Shown: positions 7,592 through 15,500, counted from the first letter of the stretch. The stretch is DNA of 20,764 bases from Pseudomonadota bacterium (GCA_023460875.1 JAEWOQ010000611.1:1-20764); one strand, 5' to 3'. The notes: generated by a model from the sequence alone, not told the origin. A program made the numbers and translations.

Positions 7592-8854
7592 ATGACGACT
7601 GGGCTTGTTTCTCCCGAGATCATCGTTGGCCTCGACCTAGGCTCGACCAAGGTGTCGGCCGTGGTCGGGGAGGTCGACGCGGACGGCATCACCGTGCTGG
7701 GCGTCGGCAGCGTCCCGTGCCGCGGGCTTCGCAAGGGTGTTGTCAGCAACATCGAGTGGACCGTCCGCGCCATCCGCGAGGCCGTCGAAGCGGCCCAGAC
7801 GATGGCGGGGGTCGAGATCGACACCGTATACGCCGGGGTCGCGGGCAGCCATATCAGGAGCCTCTCGTCGGACGGGGTGTGCGCCATCGCCGGACGCGAG
7901 GTGACCCGCGCCGACGTGGAGCGCGTGCTCGAGGGCGCGCGCGCCATCCCGGTGGACGCGGATCGCATGATCCTGCACGTGTTGCCCCGCGAGTACGTGG
8001 TCGACAACCAGGACGGGATTCGTGACCCGATCGGCATGAGCGGCGTGCGCCTGCAGGCTCGCGTGAACCTCGTGACCGCGGCGACCTCGTGCGTGCAGAA
8101 CGTGGTGCGCTGCGTGGAGCGCTGCGGTCTCGATGTCGCGGACATCGTGCTCGAGCCCCTGGCCAGCGCAGACGCCGTGGTGAGCGAGGACGAGAAGGAG
8201 ATCGGCGTCGCGGTGGTGGACATCGGCGGCGGCACGACGGACCTGCTCATCTACGCCGACGGCGGCATCGCGCACACCAGCGTCATCCCCGCTGGAGGCA
8301 ACAACATCACCAGCGACGTGGCCGCCGGGCTGCGCACCCCCATGGCCGAGGCCGAGCGGCTGAAGCGAAACTACGGCTGCGCCTTGGGCCGCATGATCGG
8401 CGACGACGAGGAAATCGAGGTGCCGGGCGTCGGAGGTCATGCCCCACGCCGCGCGGCGCGCCGGTTGCTGAGCGACATCATCGAGCCTCGGTGCGAGGAG
8501 ATCTTCCATGAGATCCGCCGGCGGATGGAGGAGACGGGGCTGCTCGAGCGAGTGAGCGCCGGCGTCGTGCTGACCGGCGGCGCGAACCTCATGGAAGGCA
8601 TGGCGGAGTGCGGCGAGGAGATCCTCGGCATGCCTGTCCGGATGGGGTTCCCCTTGGAGATCCGCGGCCTGGTGCAGTTGGTGCAGGGGCCGCAGTACGC
8701 GACGGGCGTAGGGTTGGTGCGCTATGGCGCCTGGCAGCTCGAAGAGGCCCGAGCCCGCGCGGCAGAGACCACCGGCGAGCGACCCCGGGAAGCCCAGGCT
8801 CGCCCCACGCGCACCCGCGGTGGCTTCATCGATTGGTTCAGGGCGGCCTTCTGA
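7592..8854 (+). CDS. ftsA: FtsA, actin-like divisome membrane anchor for FtsZ
   Basis: FtsA is an actin-fold ATPase that tethers FtsZ to the membrane and recruits later division proteins. The 420-residue product starts MTTGLVSPEIIVGLDLGSTK, with the phosphate-1 loop GLDLGSTKVSAVVGE. It has the FtsA-specific 1C subdomain (SDGVCAIAGREVTRADVERV), the phosphate-2 loop VVDIGGGTTDL and the adenosine loop VLTGGANLMEGM. The C-terminus GGFIDWFRAAF is a typical amphipathic membrane-targeting helix, after a Pro/Arg-rich linker. No other plausible in-frame start lies nearby. The Shine-Dalgarno match upstream is poor, so coupling to translation across the preceding spacer is possible. Confidence 0.95.
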   Translation: MTTGLVSPEIIVGLDLGSTKVSAVVGEVDADGITVLGVGSVPCRGLRKGVVSNIEWTVRAIREAVEAAQTMAGVEIDTVYAGVAGSHIRSLSSDGVCAIAGREVTRADVERVLEGARAIPVDADRMILHVLPREYVVDNQDGIRDPIGMSGVRLQARVNLVTAATSCVQNVVRCVERCGLDVADIVLEPLASADAVVSEDEKEIGVAVVDIGGGTTDLLIYADGGIAHTSVIPAGGNNITSDVAAGLRTPMAEAERLKRNYGCALGRMIGDDEEIEVPGVGGHAPRRAARRLLSDIIEPRCEEIFHEIRRRMEETGLLERVSAGVVLTGGANLMEGMAECGEEILGMPVRMGFPLEIRGLVQLVQGPQYATGVGLVRYGAWQLEEARARAAETTGERPREAQARPTRTRGGFIDWFRAAF

Positions 8855-8994
8855 TCGCCCGTTTCGAGCGCATACCCCAACGTCGACGTCTGATCCCTAC
8901 ACACCACTGAGAGAGCGAAGCGAGCCAGCCACACATCGGGGAAGGCAGACCCCGTGGTAACGGCTCGGCGGCACGACCGCACCGGGAGGATCCA
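8855..8994 (+). other. ftsA-ftsZ intergenic region
   Basis: A 140-nt spacer. It carries a good ftsZ ribosome binding site (GGGAGGA, 8984-8990, 4 bases before the ATG) and a 10-bp palindrome ACGTCGACGT (8880-8889) that could be an operator or chance. No clear -35/-10 pair and no terminator hairpin were seen. A promoter for ftsZ alone here would be usual biologically, but I cannot point to it. Confidence 0.4.
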
Positions 8995-10242
8995 ATGAGT
9001 TTTTCGATCGAGTTTGCAGACGATTCAGAGCAGTACCGAGCTCGCATCAAGGTGGTGGGGGTCGGAGGATCCGGCAACAACGCCATCAACACCATGATCC
9101 ACTTCGGGCTGGAGGGTGTTGAGTTCCTGAGCGTGAACACCGACGTGCAGGCGTTGAACGCCAACGCGGCGGCGGAGCGCATCCACATCGGCGCGGCCAT
9201 CACCCGCGGCCTCGGCGCCGGCGCCGATCCGGAGCGAGGGCGCAAGGCGGCGCTCGAGGACGTGAATCGCCTCAAGGAGTCCCTCGAGGGCGCCGACATG
9301 GTGTTCGTCACGGCGGGCATGGGCGGCGGCACCGGGACGGGGGCGGCGCCCGTCATCGCGCAGATCGCCCGGGAGGCGGGCGCGCTCACCGTCGGCGTGG
9401 TCACCAAGCCCTTCGGCTTCGAGGGGCGCCAGCGGGCGCGGCGCGCGGAGATGGGTCTCGGCATGCTGAGCGAGCATGTGGACACCCTGATCACGATCCC
9501 CAACGAGAAGCTCATGACCCTCGCCGACGAGGATTTGACGTTCGTCGAGGCTTTTCGGAAGGCGGACGAGGTCCTCTATCAGGCGGTGCGCGGCATCAGC
9601 GATCTGATCACCCTCGACGGGATCGTGAACGTGGACTTCGCTGACGTGACGACGGTCATGCGCGGTATGGGGCGCTCGCTCATGGGCACGGGCTGCGCCA
9701 AGGGCGAGGGGCGCGCGCGCATCGCGGCCGAGCAGGCCGTCACGTCTCCGCTGCTCGACGACATCTCCGTGCAGGGCGCGACGGGCGTGCTCATCAACGT
9801 GGTGGGTGGACCCGACATGCGGATGCGAGAGATCCAAGAGGCCGCCTCTCTGATCCAAGAGCAGGCGCACGAAGACGCCAACATCATCTTCGGCGCCAGC
9901 ATCGACGAGAGCATGGGGGAGACCCTCAAGGTGACGGTCATCGCTACGGGCTTCGATCGGGTGCCCGCCGAGGAGGGGCTGATGATCGAGGCCGCCCGGG
10001 GGTCCGCGCGCCCCGCCGTTCGGGAGTCGACCCTGACGGTCGGACGGGAGCTCGCGCCGCGGTCGCCGTCGGAGGTTCCGGCGTACTCCACCAGGCGTCC
10101 TCAGAGCTCACCTGCGCTGACGAGCGGGCAGCTGGGCGGCCCCGTGAGCACCCCAGCCGTGCGCGACCGCATCACGTTCCCGTCGCAGATCGACACCGAC
10201 TGGGACACCCCTGCCTATCAGCGGCGGCAGTCGAACAGCTGA
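8995..10242 (+). CDS. ftsZ: FtsZ, tubulin-like division GTPase
   Basis: FtsZ polymerises into the cytokinetic Z-ring. Of 415 residues, the first 320 or so form the GTPase core: VVGVGGSGNNAINTM, the tubulin signature GGGTGTG (110-116), the KPFGFEG region, and the T7 loop NVDFADV (212-218) with catalytic Asp214 and Asp217. A variable Pro/Ser/Arg-rich linker (about 335-400) precedes the C-terminal peptide DWDTPAYQRRQ, which matches the D-x-P-A/T-aromatic/L-x-R pattern that binds FtsA. The ATG is set by GGGAGGA just upstream. It is the last gene of the + strand cluster, and the next gene converges on it with only 18 bases between. No strong terminator was seen. Confidence 0.97.
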   Translation: MSFSIEFADDSEQYRARIKVVGVGGSGNNAINTMIHFGLEGVEFLSVNTDVQALNANAAAERIHIGAAITRGLGAGADPERGRKAALEDVNRLKESLEGADMVFVTAGMGGGTGTGAAPVIAQIAREAGALTVGVVTKPFGFEGRQRARRAEMGLGMLSEHVDTLITIPNEKLMTLADEDLTFVEAFRKADEVLYQAVRGISDLITLDGIVNVDFADVTTVMRGMGRSLMGTGCAKGEGRARIAAEQAVTSPLLDDISVQGATGVLINVVGGPDMRMREIQEAASLIQEQAHEDANIIFGASIDESMGETLKVTVIATGFDRVPAEEGLMIEAARGSARPAVRESTLTVGRELAPRSPSEVPAYSTRRPQSSPALTSGQLGGPVSTPAVRDRITFPSQIDTDWDTPAYQRRQSNS

Positions 10243-10260
10243 CCTCCCCGCGCGCGCCGC

Positions 10261-11289
10261 TCACGTGAGGAACTCGTCCGACCACTTCTGCCGCGCGGAG
10301 CTCCCCGCGTAGCAGAGGAGGTCGCGCCCCAGAGCGCTGGCCTGGGCGTAGCGATCGGCCGGAACGGGGGCCAGCGCTCGGGCGACGATCCGATCGAGCT
10401 CCGGTGGGAGCGGGCGCACGCGGCTGGGTGGCAGGTAGTCCAGGTTGGTCGCCGCTGTCGCCGCCTCCGAGAGCCTGGTACAATGAGAGAAGGGGCCGCG
10501 CCCCGTCAAACACTCATAGAGCACGCAGCCGAGCGAGAAGCAGTCCAACCGCTCGTCGATGTCGTGCTGGGTGAGCCACTCTGGAGCGAGGTAGCCGGGG
10601 GTCCCGGCGACGCGGTGTCGCGTAGGGTCGAGACCGGGATCGATCTCTGCGAAGAAGCTCACCCCGAAGTCGAGCACCTTGGGCACGGGGCGCCCGGCGT
10701 AGTCTGTATCGAGCACGATGTTCGTCGGCTTGAGGTCCCCGTGGACGACCCGGTGGGCGTGCGCGTAGGCGACCGCCGACACGACGGGGAGCAGGACGTC
10801 GACGGCGTCCTCGGGCGAGAGGTGCCCGTCTGCGTGTAGGCGGCTCGCCAAGCTGACCCCCTCGACGAGCTCGAAGGTCATGAACGCGATGCCTTGCTCG
10901 AGCCCAGCGTCGAGGAGCTTGATCACGTTGGGGTGGGTGAGCCGCGCCACGATCTCCGCCTCCCGGAGGAAGCGCAACCCGGCCGCGGGGTCCCTGAGGA
11001 AGTAGTCCGGCAGTATCACCTTGAGGGCGACGCTGCGTTGGAGCAGCTCGTCGCGCGCCCGGTACACCGCGCCCATGCCGCCGAGCCCGAGGCGCCCCTC
11101 GATGAGGTACCTGTTGAAGCGAGCGCCCGGGACGAGTGAAGGGGGCGGCGTCAGGTCGATGGTCCCCTCGACGGCCACCTGGGTCATCGACGTGGCACCT
11201 CGCACGTCGAGCGGGAGCGCCGTGGGAGCACATCCCGCCTCCGCGTCGAAATTGATCAAAGTTCTCGTCGTTGCCTCGTCGTGCGCCAT
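10261..11289 (-). CDS. Hanks-type serine/threonine protein kinase, soluble
   Basis: A 342-residue eukaryotic-like protein kinase. In order: Gly-rich loop GRLGLGGMGAVYRARD (65-80), catalytic Lys90 in VALKV, Glu110 in FLREAEIVARL, the catalytic loop HGDLKPTN (183-190, Asp185), DFG (207-209), the activation segment with VAGTPGYLAPEW, and a C-lobe with SLGCVLYECLTGRGPF. The loop reads HGD rather than HRD, so it is a non-RD kinase. No transmembrane helix or sensor domain follows; the protein ends with the kinase fold after a 55-residue N-terminal tail. A shorter start at ATG 11187 (residue 35) has a better ribosome site (GAGGTG 8 bases upstream). It lies downstream of the receiver-phosphatase gene by 140 nt on the same strand and may be co-transcribed. 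The substrate is unknown; the STAS protein or FtsZ are only candidates by proximity. Confidence 0.9.
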   Translation of the reverse strand: MAHDEATTRTLINFDAEAGCAPTALPLDVRGATSMTQVAVEGTIDLTPPPSLVPGARFNRYLIEGRLGLGGMGAVYRARDELLQRSVALKVILPDYFLRDPAAGLRFLREAEIVARLTHPNVIKLLDAGLEQGIAFMTFELVEGVSLASRLHADGHLSPEDAVDVLLPVVSAVAYAHAHRVVHGDLKPTNIVLDTDYAGRPVPKVLDFGVSFFAEIDPGLDPTRHRVAGTPGYLAPEWLTQHDIDERLDCFSLGCVLYECLTGRGPFSHCTRLSEAATAATNLDYLPPSRVRPLPPELDRIVARALAPVPADRYAQASALGRDLLCYAGSSARQKWSDEFLT

Positions 11290-11429
11290 CGGCCCACGAT
11301 GGGATGCTGGTGCGTCCCCCCGTGTGCCAGATCGACGGCACGGCAGGCGCCTTCTTGAGCAAGGGGCGCGACATACGACACTGCAAGGACCAGGCGGGCT
11401 GCGGTATCGCTTCCATGTCCCAGCCGAGA
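11290..11429 (-). other. Intergenic region upstream of the kinase gene
   Basis: A 140-nt spacer between the phosphatase and kinase genes. A 7-bp inverted repeat (11418-11424 and 11433-11439, TCCCAGC and its complement) straddles the phosphatase stop codon, and a weaker GC stem lies at 11347-11369. Neither has a T-rich tail on the - strand, so these are not convincing terminators. No clear promoter for the kinase was recognised. Confidence 0.3.
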
Positions 11430-13055
11430 TCAGCTGGGATCCCCGATCACGCCATCGCGGGTCAGCCAGAGCTCCACGCTGCGGCCGTCCCCGGACCAGC
11501 GCACGCGGCTGAACAGCGCGTGGATGATCGTCATCCCCATGCCCGACTCCTGCAGGGGCCCCAGCTGGGGAGGCGGCAGCCGCGCGCCGCGAGGGCAGGG
11601 CGCGCCATCCCAGCGGATCCGCACGCCGAACGCCTCGGGCTCGCTCAGGACGGCCAGCTCGATCGAGCGATGACGCCGCGCATCGGAGTCGGCGAGCGAC
11701 AACGCGTCGCGCACGTAGGCGTCGTAGTCGCCAGCTTGGCGGGCGTCGGAGACGAGCTCGAGCGCGCCATGGAGGACGGCGTTCGTCAACGCCTCCGTGA
11801 CTCCGTTATCCAGGCTGTTGCGGTCCACCCAGGCCGGGCATTGACTCAGCACCCAGCGCACCGCGCTCCCGACCGCCTCGGGCCGCGGGGGCAGGCGGAG
11901 GGTCGCCCTCGCCGCGACGTCCCGATCGAGGACGAGGGCCGTGGCGTCGTCGATGAGCTCCGCCGTCGATTGCCGTGTCATGCGGAGGATGTCCTCACGG
12001 AGGTCCTCCGGGCTGGGCTGGGCGCCCCCTGAGGCGAGCAGACCTAGCCTCTGCAGGGCGTCGTCGACGTCGTCGATGTTGCCGAACGGCTCCGTGAGCC
12101 CGTCGCTGACCAGGACCAGGCGATCGCCGGGTTGGGTGCGCAGCTCGGTCACTTCGTAGCCCCTCGAGCTGAACATGCCGATGGGCAGCCCACTGCCGAC
12201 GATCCGCGCGAGGATGGCGTCTCGGCGCAGCAAGATGACGGGCGGGAGCCCCGCGTTCAGGACGCGGGCGGCGTCGTCTTGGAGCTCGACGGCGGCGATG
12301 CAGGAGTAGCGCCCCGTCGCGCGCCGCGCGACGTGGTCGTTCAGACGCGAAATCGACTCCTCCAACGAGCGACCCCGGAGCAGGTGACGCAGCTCGGCGC
12401 GGGTCTCTGCCGCGACCAGCGCGGACGCGGTGCCGTGCCCGGCGACGTCGATGAGGACGGCCACGAGGCGCCCATCATCGGTCTCCACCAGGTCGAACAC
12501 GTCGCCGCCGACGCGGCCGCTCGGAGCTACCGCGCCGACGATGCTCCAGTCCGACCAACGTGACGGCGTCGCCGGGAGCTGCGCTTGCTGAACGCTCTGA
12601 GCCTCCTCGAGCTCCCGACGTAGGGACTCCGCCTCGCGGCTCATGCTGGCGTGCTCCCGGTCCTGATCCGCTTGGATGAGCGAGCGGACGCGGGTCACCA
12701 AGAGGCGGCCGTTGACGGGCTTCGTGATGTAGTCGTTGGCTCCGGCCTCGAGGGCCTTGTCGATGTCGTCCGGCGCCGAGCTCGACGTCAGCATGACGAC
12801 GGGGATGCGGGCGGTCTCGGCCTGGGCGCGCAGCTCGTGCAGGACGCCGATGCCGTCGAGGCGCGGCATCCAAAAGTCGAGGAGCACCAGGGATGGGCGG
12901 CTGCGTTCCAGCTGCGCGAGCGCGTCGACGCCGTCCGTCGCGGTGCAGACCCGAAACCCCGCCTTGCCGAGGAGCCAGCTATAGAGGCGACGATTCGTGG
13001 GGGCATCGTCGACGACGAGGATGACATGGGCGTCGGGGATGACCTCGTCGGGCAC
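11430..13055 (-). CDS. Response regulator with PP2C (SpoIIE/RsbU) phosphatase and HATPase (RsbW-like) domains, HsbR/CrsR-like
   Basis: A 541-residue three-domain protein. Receiver, 8-128: acidic pair D16-D17, phospho-acceptor D60 in LVLLDFWMP, T90, K112 in ITKPVN. A charged, probably coiled-coil linker spans 130-160. PP2C of SpoIIE type, about 170-380: metal ligands GGD (183-185), D203 in DVAGHG, D318 in LVSDGLTE, and DDATALVL (369-376). HATPase of RsbW type, 390-533: N box EALTNAVLHG with N425, and GMGM (505-508). The G1 box reads DGAPCP rather than D-x-G-x-G. GTG 13055 is chosen because further upstream the frame only overlaps the STAS gene and there is no nearer start; the ribosome site is weak. 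It lies 31 nt after the STAS gene, its likely substrate. By analogy with HsbR of Pseudomonas and CrsR of Shewanella, phosphorylation of the receiver should switch between kinase and phosphatase action on the STAS partner. Confidence 0.9.
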   Translation of the reverse strand: MPDEVIPDAHVILVVDDAPTNRRLYSWLLGKAGFRVCTATDGVDALAQLERSRPSLVLLDFWMPRLDGIGVLHELRAQAETARIPVVMLTSSSAPDDIDKALEAGANDYITKPVNGRLLVTRVRSLIQADQDREHASMSREAESLRRELEEAQSVQQAQLPATPSRWSDWSIVGAVAPSGRVGGDVFDLVETDDGRLVAVLIDVAGHGTASALVAAETRAELRHLLRGRSLEESISRLNDHVARRATGRYSCIAAVELQDDAARVLNAGLPPVILLRRDAILARIVGSGLPIGMFSSRGYEVTELRTQPGDRLVLVSDGLTEPFGNIDDVDDALQRLGLLASGGAQPSPEDLREDILRMTRQSTAELIDDATALVLDRDVAARATLRLPPRPEAVGSAVRWVLSQCPAWVDRNSLDNGVTEALTNAVLHGALELVSDARQAGDYDAYVRDALSLADSDARRHRSIELAVLSEPEAFGVRIRWDGAPCPRGARLPPPQLGPLQESGMGMTIIHALFSRVRWSGDGRSVELWLTRDGVIGDPS

Positions 13056-13086
13056 GGGGCTTGGCTTCTGGCGCGGCGCGTGACGA

Positions 13087-13425
13087 CTAGGAGGCTTGCT
13101 TTCCGGCTGCGAGCGCCTCTTCCGTCGTCTGGAAAATGTCGAACACTCGATCGAGCCGGGTGATGTCGAACACGCGGCGGACCGCCTCCGAGAGGGCGGC
13201 GAGGCGGAGGTCACGCTCCTCCAAGCGGAGGATCTTATAGAGCTGCACGATCGCGCCGAGCGCGGTCGAGTCGATCGACTCGGTGCAGGAGAAGTCGAGC
13301 ACCATGACCCCTTGGCTGTGCTCGCGCACGGCGTCGACGAACGCTTGGGTGTTGTTGACGTCCACCCGCCGGGGCATCCGCACCATGGTGACATCGCCGA
13401 AGTGCGCGACCGATATCTCCGTCAT
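13087..13425 (-). CDS. STAS-domain anti-sigma factor antagonist (RsbV/SpoIIAA/HsbA type)
   Basis: A 112-residue single STAS domain. Visible features: strand pair ISVAHFGDVTMVRMPRRVDV, core VMVLDFSCTESIDSTALGAI with the likely phosphorylated Ser53 in IDSTALG, and C-terminal helix LDRVFDIFQTTEEAL, all typical of RsbV-like proteins. ATG 13425 gives the usual domain length; GTG 13446 would add seven residues but has no properly spaced ribosome site. In partner switching the unphosphorylated STAS protein binds an anti-sigma factor or another effector, and phosphorylation by an HATPase kinase releases it. The neighbouring REC-PP2C-HATPase protein is the obvious modifier. No sigma factor is encoded nearby, so the final target is unknown. 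Confidence 0.88.
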   Translation of the reverse strand: MTEISVAHFGDVTMVRMPRRVDVNNTQAFVDAVREHSQGVMVLDFSCTESIDSTALGAIVQLYKILRLEERDLRLAALSEAVRRVFDITRLDRVFDIFQTTEEALAAGKQAS

Positions 13426-13584
13426 ATTCGACCCCCGCGACCCCACTCCTAGGCGTTCAGAACGGCTGGCAGGGGAGGACGTTTAAGCTTCGAGCCCACG
13501 GAGCGACGCCACGGTGGTGCGCCAGGGGCGATGGTGGCTGGCCTCATCGCGTCTCGATCCGTCACTCGAGGGGGCAGGATGTGC

Positions 13585-14604
13585 TCAGCGGCGGCGCAGG
13601 GCCTGCAGCAGGCTCGCGCTCTGAGAGCCGAGGCGGCCCCCGAAGCCTCCCTCGGGGACCGCCACGCCCATCGCGCCGAGCAGATTGCGGGCGATCCGGG
13701 TTCGTCGAGCCAGCTTGGCACGCCTCCAGCCGCCGTCGACGCCGGCCCACTCCGGCATCGGTTCATAGAGGTTCCCGGTCGTCGGTGGGGCGGAGTGGTC
13801 GTCGAAGTGGTCCCTCTCCACTTTACGGGCCATCTGACGCTCATTGCGCGCGGGGCTGAGCGTCTGTAGGAGCGCGAGCGGACGGCTGGACAGGCCGACG
13901 AAGACCTCGCTCCGCGGGTTCTCCAGGCAGCTCACGATGGCTCGGGCGACGCGCGCCGGAGGCAGCAACGGGTCGATGGGTTGCACCGCGCGACCCGTGT
14001 AGTTCGCCGCGTGCTGGAACAGCGGTGTGTCCACCGAGCCGGGGAGGACCGTGCACACGTGGATCTCCTCCTCGTCCATCAGCTCCTCTCGGAGGCAGGC
14101 GCTGAGCCCGTTGATCGCGAACTTGCTGGCGCAGTACGCGCTCGTGTAGGGCTGGCCGGCGCGCCCGGCAACTGACGACACGTTCACGAGGACGCCGTGG
14201 CCCTGTTCGCGAAAGCGTGGGAGCGCGGCGCGCGCGCCGTGGACATAGCCGAAGAAGTTGGTCTCGACGACGCGCCGGAAGGCCTCGAGTGGGACCTCCT
14301 CGAAGCGCCCGAAGAGGGATACGGCAGCGTTGTTGATCCACCCATCGAGCCGCCCATGGTGCTCCAAGGCGGTCGCGGCGAGATGCTGAACGGCTCCTGC
14401 GTCGGTGACGTCCGTCGGGACGACCTGCGCCCGGCCTCCCACGTGGGCGCATTCCTGGGCGAGCTCCCGGAGGGGCAGCTCCCGGCGCGCCGCGAGGAGC
14501 AGGGTCGCCCCGCTCCGGGCGAGGGAGAGGGCGGTGGCTCGGCCGATGCCGCTGGAGGCACCGGTGACGACGATGACGGAGTCGCTGAGCTCGGGTCGAG
14601 GCAT
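13585..14604 (-). CDS. Short-chain dehydrogenase/reductase (SDR) with C-terminal extension
   Basis: An NAD(P)-dependent oxidoreductase of the classical SDR fold, 339 residues from ATG 14604. Cofactor loop TGASSGIG (14-21); AARRE at the end of beta-2 suggests NADP preference; NNAA (91-94); the catalytic tetrad is N116, S144 (in VSSVAG), Y157 and K161 (YCASK). After the normal fold (to about 240) a basic C-terminal extension of about 90 residues runs to the end, with YEPMPEW and GGWRRAKLARRTR. The ATG was chosen because it begins six residues before the first strand; an in-frame upstream extension to 14664 is Arg/Ala-rich and unlikely. The substrate cannot be told from sequence. It lies upstream of the STAS gene by about 160 nt and is probably a separate unit. 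Confidence 0.88.
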   Translation of the reverse strand: MPRPELSDSVIVVTGASSGIGRATALSLARSGATLLLAARRELPLRELAQECAHVGGRAQVVPTDVTDAGAVQHLAATALEHHGRLDGWINNAAVSLFGRFEEVPLEAFRRVVETNFFGYVHGARAALPRFREQGHGVLVNVSSVAGRAGQPYTSAYCASKFAINGLSACLREELMDEEEIHVCTVLPGSVDTPLFQHAANYTGRAVQPIDPLLPPARVARAIVSCLENPRSEVFVGLSSRPLALLQTLSPARNERQMARKVERDHFDDHSAPPTTGNLYEPMPEWAGVDGGWRRAKLARRTRIARNLLGAMGVAVPEGGFGGRLGSQSASLLQALRRR

Positions 14605-14702
14605 GTCGGTGTCGTTTCTCCGCTCCGCGGGAGCCCGAGCGACGGATCTGGGGCCCGCCGGCACGAGGGATCGCGGGTGGGGGCGGCCGTCACCAAAGCG
14701 GC

Positions 14703-14759
14703 CGACGACAGCGTCCCTTTAGGGCCACCCCGGGAGGCACGGACCTCGCGCTGTCGTCG
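14703..14759. repeat. 11-bp inverted repeat in the barrel-SDR intergenic region
   Basis: CGACGACAGCG (14703-14713) and its exact complement (14749-14759) flank 35 bases that include CCCTTTAGGG and a CCCGGG palindrome. Two CGGCCG copies (14684-14689, 14699-14704) can form a second stem beside it. The region lies in the 182-nt gap between the barrel gene and the SDR gene on the - strand. There is no T tract, so it is not a standard terminator. One such repeat in 20 kb of this composition is not far above chance. Confidence 0.35.
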
Positions 14760-14773
14760 CGGGCACGGCGTGG

Positions 14774-14791
14774 GGCGTCAGTGGCGTCAGT
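14774..14791. repeat. 9-bp tandem duplication over the barrel gene stop codon
   Basis: GGCGTCAGT occurs twice in direct tandem (14774-14782, 14783-14791). On the - strand this puts a second in-frame TGA 9 nt after the stop of the barrel gene. It is short and possibly replication slippage. Confidence 0.5.
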
Positions 14792-15500
14792 GATGCCAGG
14801 TGAAGCCGAGCGACGGGGTGATGAAGGAGACGTGCCGGGTGAACATGTCCGGAGCGAACACGGTGCCGCGCTCCACCCAGAACTCGAGAGCGAGGGACGG
14901 CTCGGGCTTGTAGACGAAGCCCAGCTGAGGCTTCACGGCCCAGCCTCTCTTCCAGTCTTGGCGCCGATAACACCGCCAGGCGTCCGGATAGAACGCGTCC
15001 TGGCAGAAATCGGTGGTGTCCGCGGTGAAGCTCCAGGCCGAGAGCTCGCCGGCGATGCCAATGAAGGGGAAGATACGGGGGGACGTCGGGATCTCGAGAC
15101 GAAGGCCCACGGTGGCGTGCCAGGCTTCGAGCTTCTTCCGACGGGCGTGGTCGGGCACCCGAGCGGGGTCCAAGCGAGCTTGACGAAAGCCGCCAGAGAT
15201 CGAGGGCACGAGCCACCAGAACTTCCGGCCGTACCGGACGTCCACCGTCATGTCTGCGTGGATGATGCTGTCGTCGTAGAACGGGACGCCGACCGTGATC
15301 CCCAGCTGGCCGCGCCGGGACGTGAAGGGATCCTCATCGTCCCTCACGTCGTCGGCGAGGTGCTCGTCGGCGAGGTGCTCGTCGGGCAGGTCGCTGCCTG
15401 GCTCTGGGCGAGGGGAGCGGACGTCGGGGGCCGCGCCCGAGGAGATGGCGGGGCTCAGGAGCCCCGTCAGCACGAGGAGGGGACCGAGTAACGATTTCAT
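14787..15500 (-). CDS. Putative small outer-membrane beta-barrel protein, unrecognised family
   Basis: A 237-residue protein with a Sec signal peptide (MKSLLGPLLVLTGLLSPAIS, cleavage near SSGAA). An acidic low-complexity stretch (about 37-58) contains a tandem EHLAD repeat. From RRGQLGITVGVPFYDD on, alternating strands rich in Gly and aromatics (VDVRYGRKFWWLVPSISGG, ATVGLRLEIP, FIGIAGELSAW, VKPQLGFVYKP, ALEFWVERG) end in SFITPSLGFTWHH. This is the pattern of a small, perhaps 8-10 stranded, outer-membrane barrel. Two Cys (FCQDAFYPDAWRC) in a likely loop could form a disulfide. Its ATG overlaps the stop of the phosphatidyltransferase gene (ATGA), so the two are probably co-translated. I do not recognise the family; the barrel assignment is inferred from pattern only. 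Confidence 0.7.
   Translation of the reverse strand: MKSLLGPLLVLTGLLSPAISSGAAPDVRSPRPEPGSDLPDEHLADEHLADDVRDDEDPFTSRRGQLGITVGVPFYDDSIIHADMTVDVRYGRKFWWLVPSISGGFRQARLDPARVPDHARRKKLEAWHATVGLRLEIPTSPRIFPFIGIAGELSAWSFTADTTDFCQDAFYPDAWRCYRRQDWKRGWAVKPQLGFVYKPEPSLALEFWVERGTVFAPDMFTRHVSFITPSLGFTWHH
15351..15380. repeat. Two tandem copies of a 15-bp unit in the barrel gene
   Basis: GTCGGCGAGGTGCTC is repeated exactly at 15351-15365 and 15366-15380. It encodes EHLADEHLAD in the acidic linker just after the signal peptide of the barrel protein. The 15-bp unit keeps the frame. Confidence 0.85.

Noticed and set aside
10260..10269. 10-bp palindrome CTCACGTGAG at the ftsZ/kinase convergent junction
   Set aside because: It has no loop and no T-rich flank, so it cannot serve as a normal bidirectional terminator; it may be chance.
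13056..13394. N-terminal extension of the receiver-phosphatase protein
   Set aside because: The frame is open here but out of frame over the STAS gene and reads as Ser/Arg-rich nonsense; the receiver domain starts just after GTG 13055.
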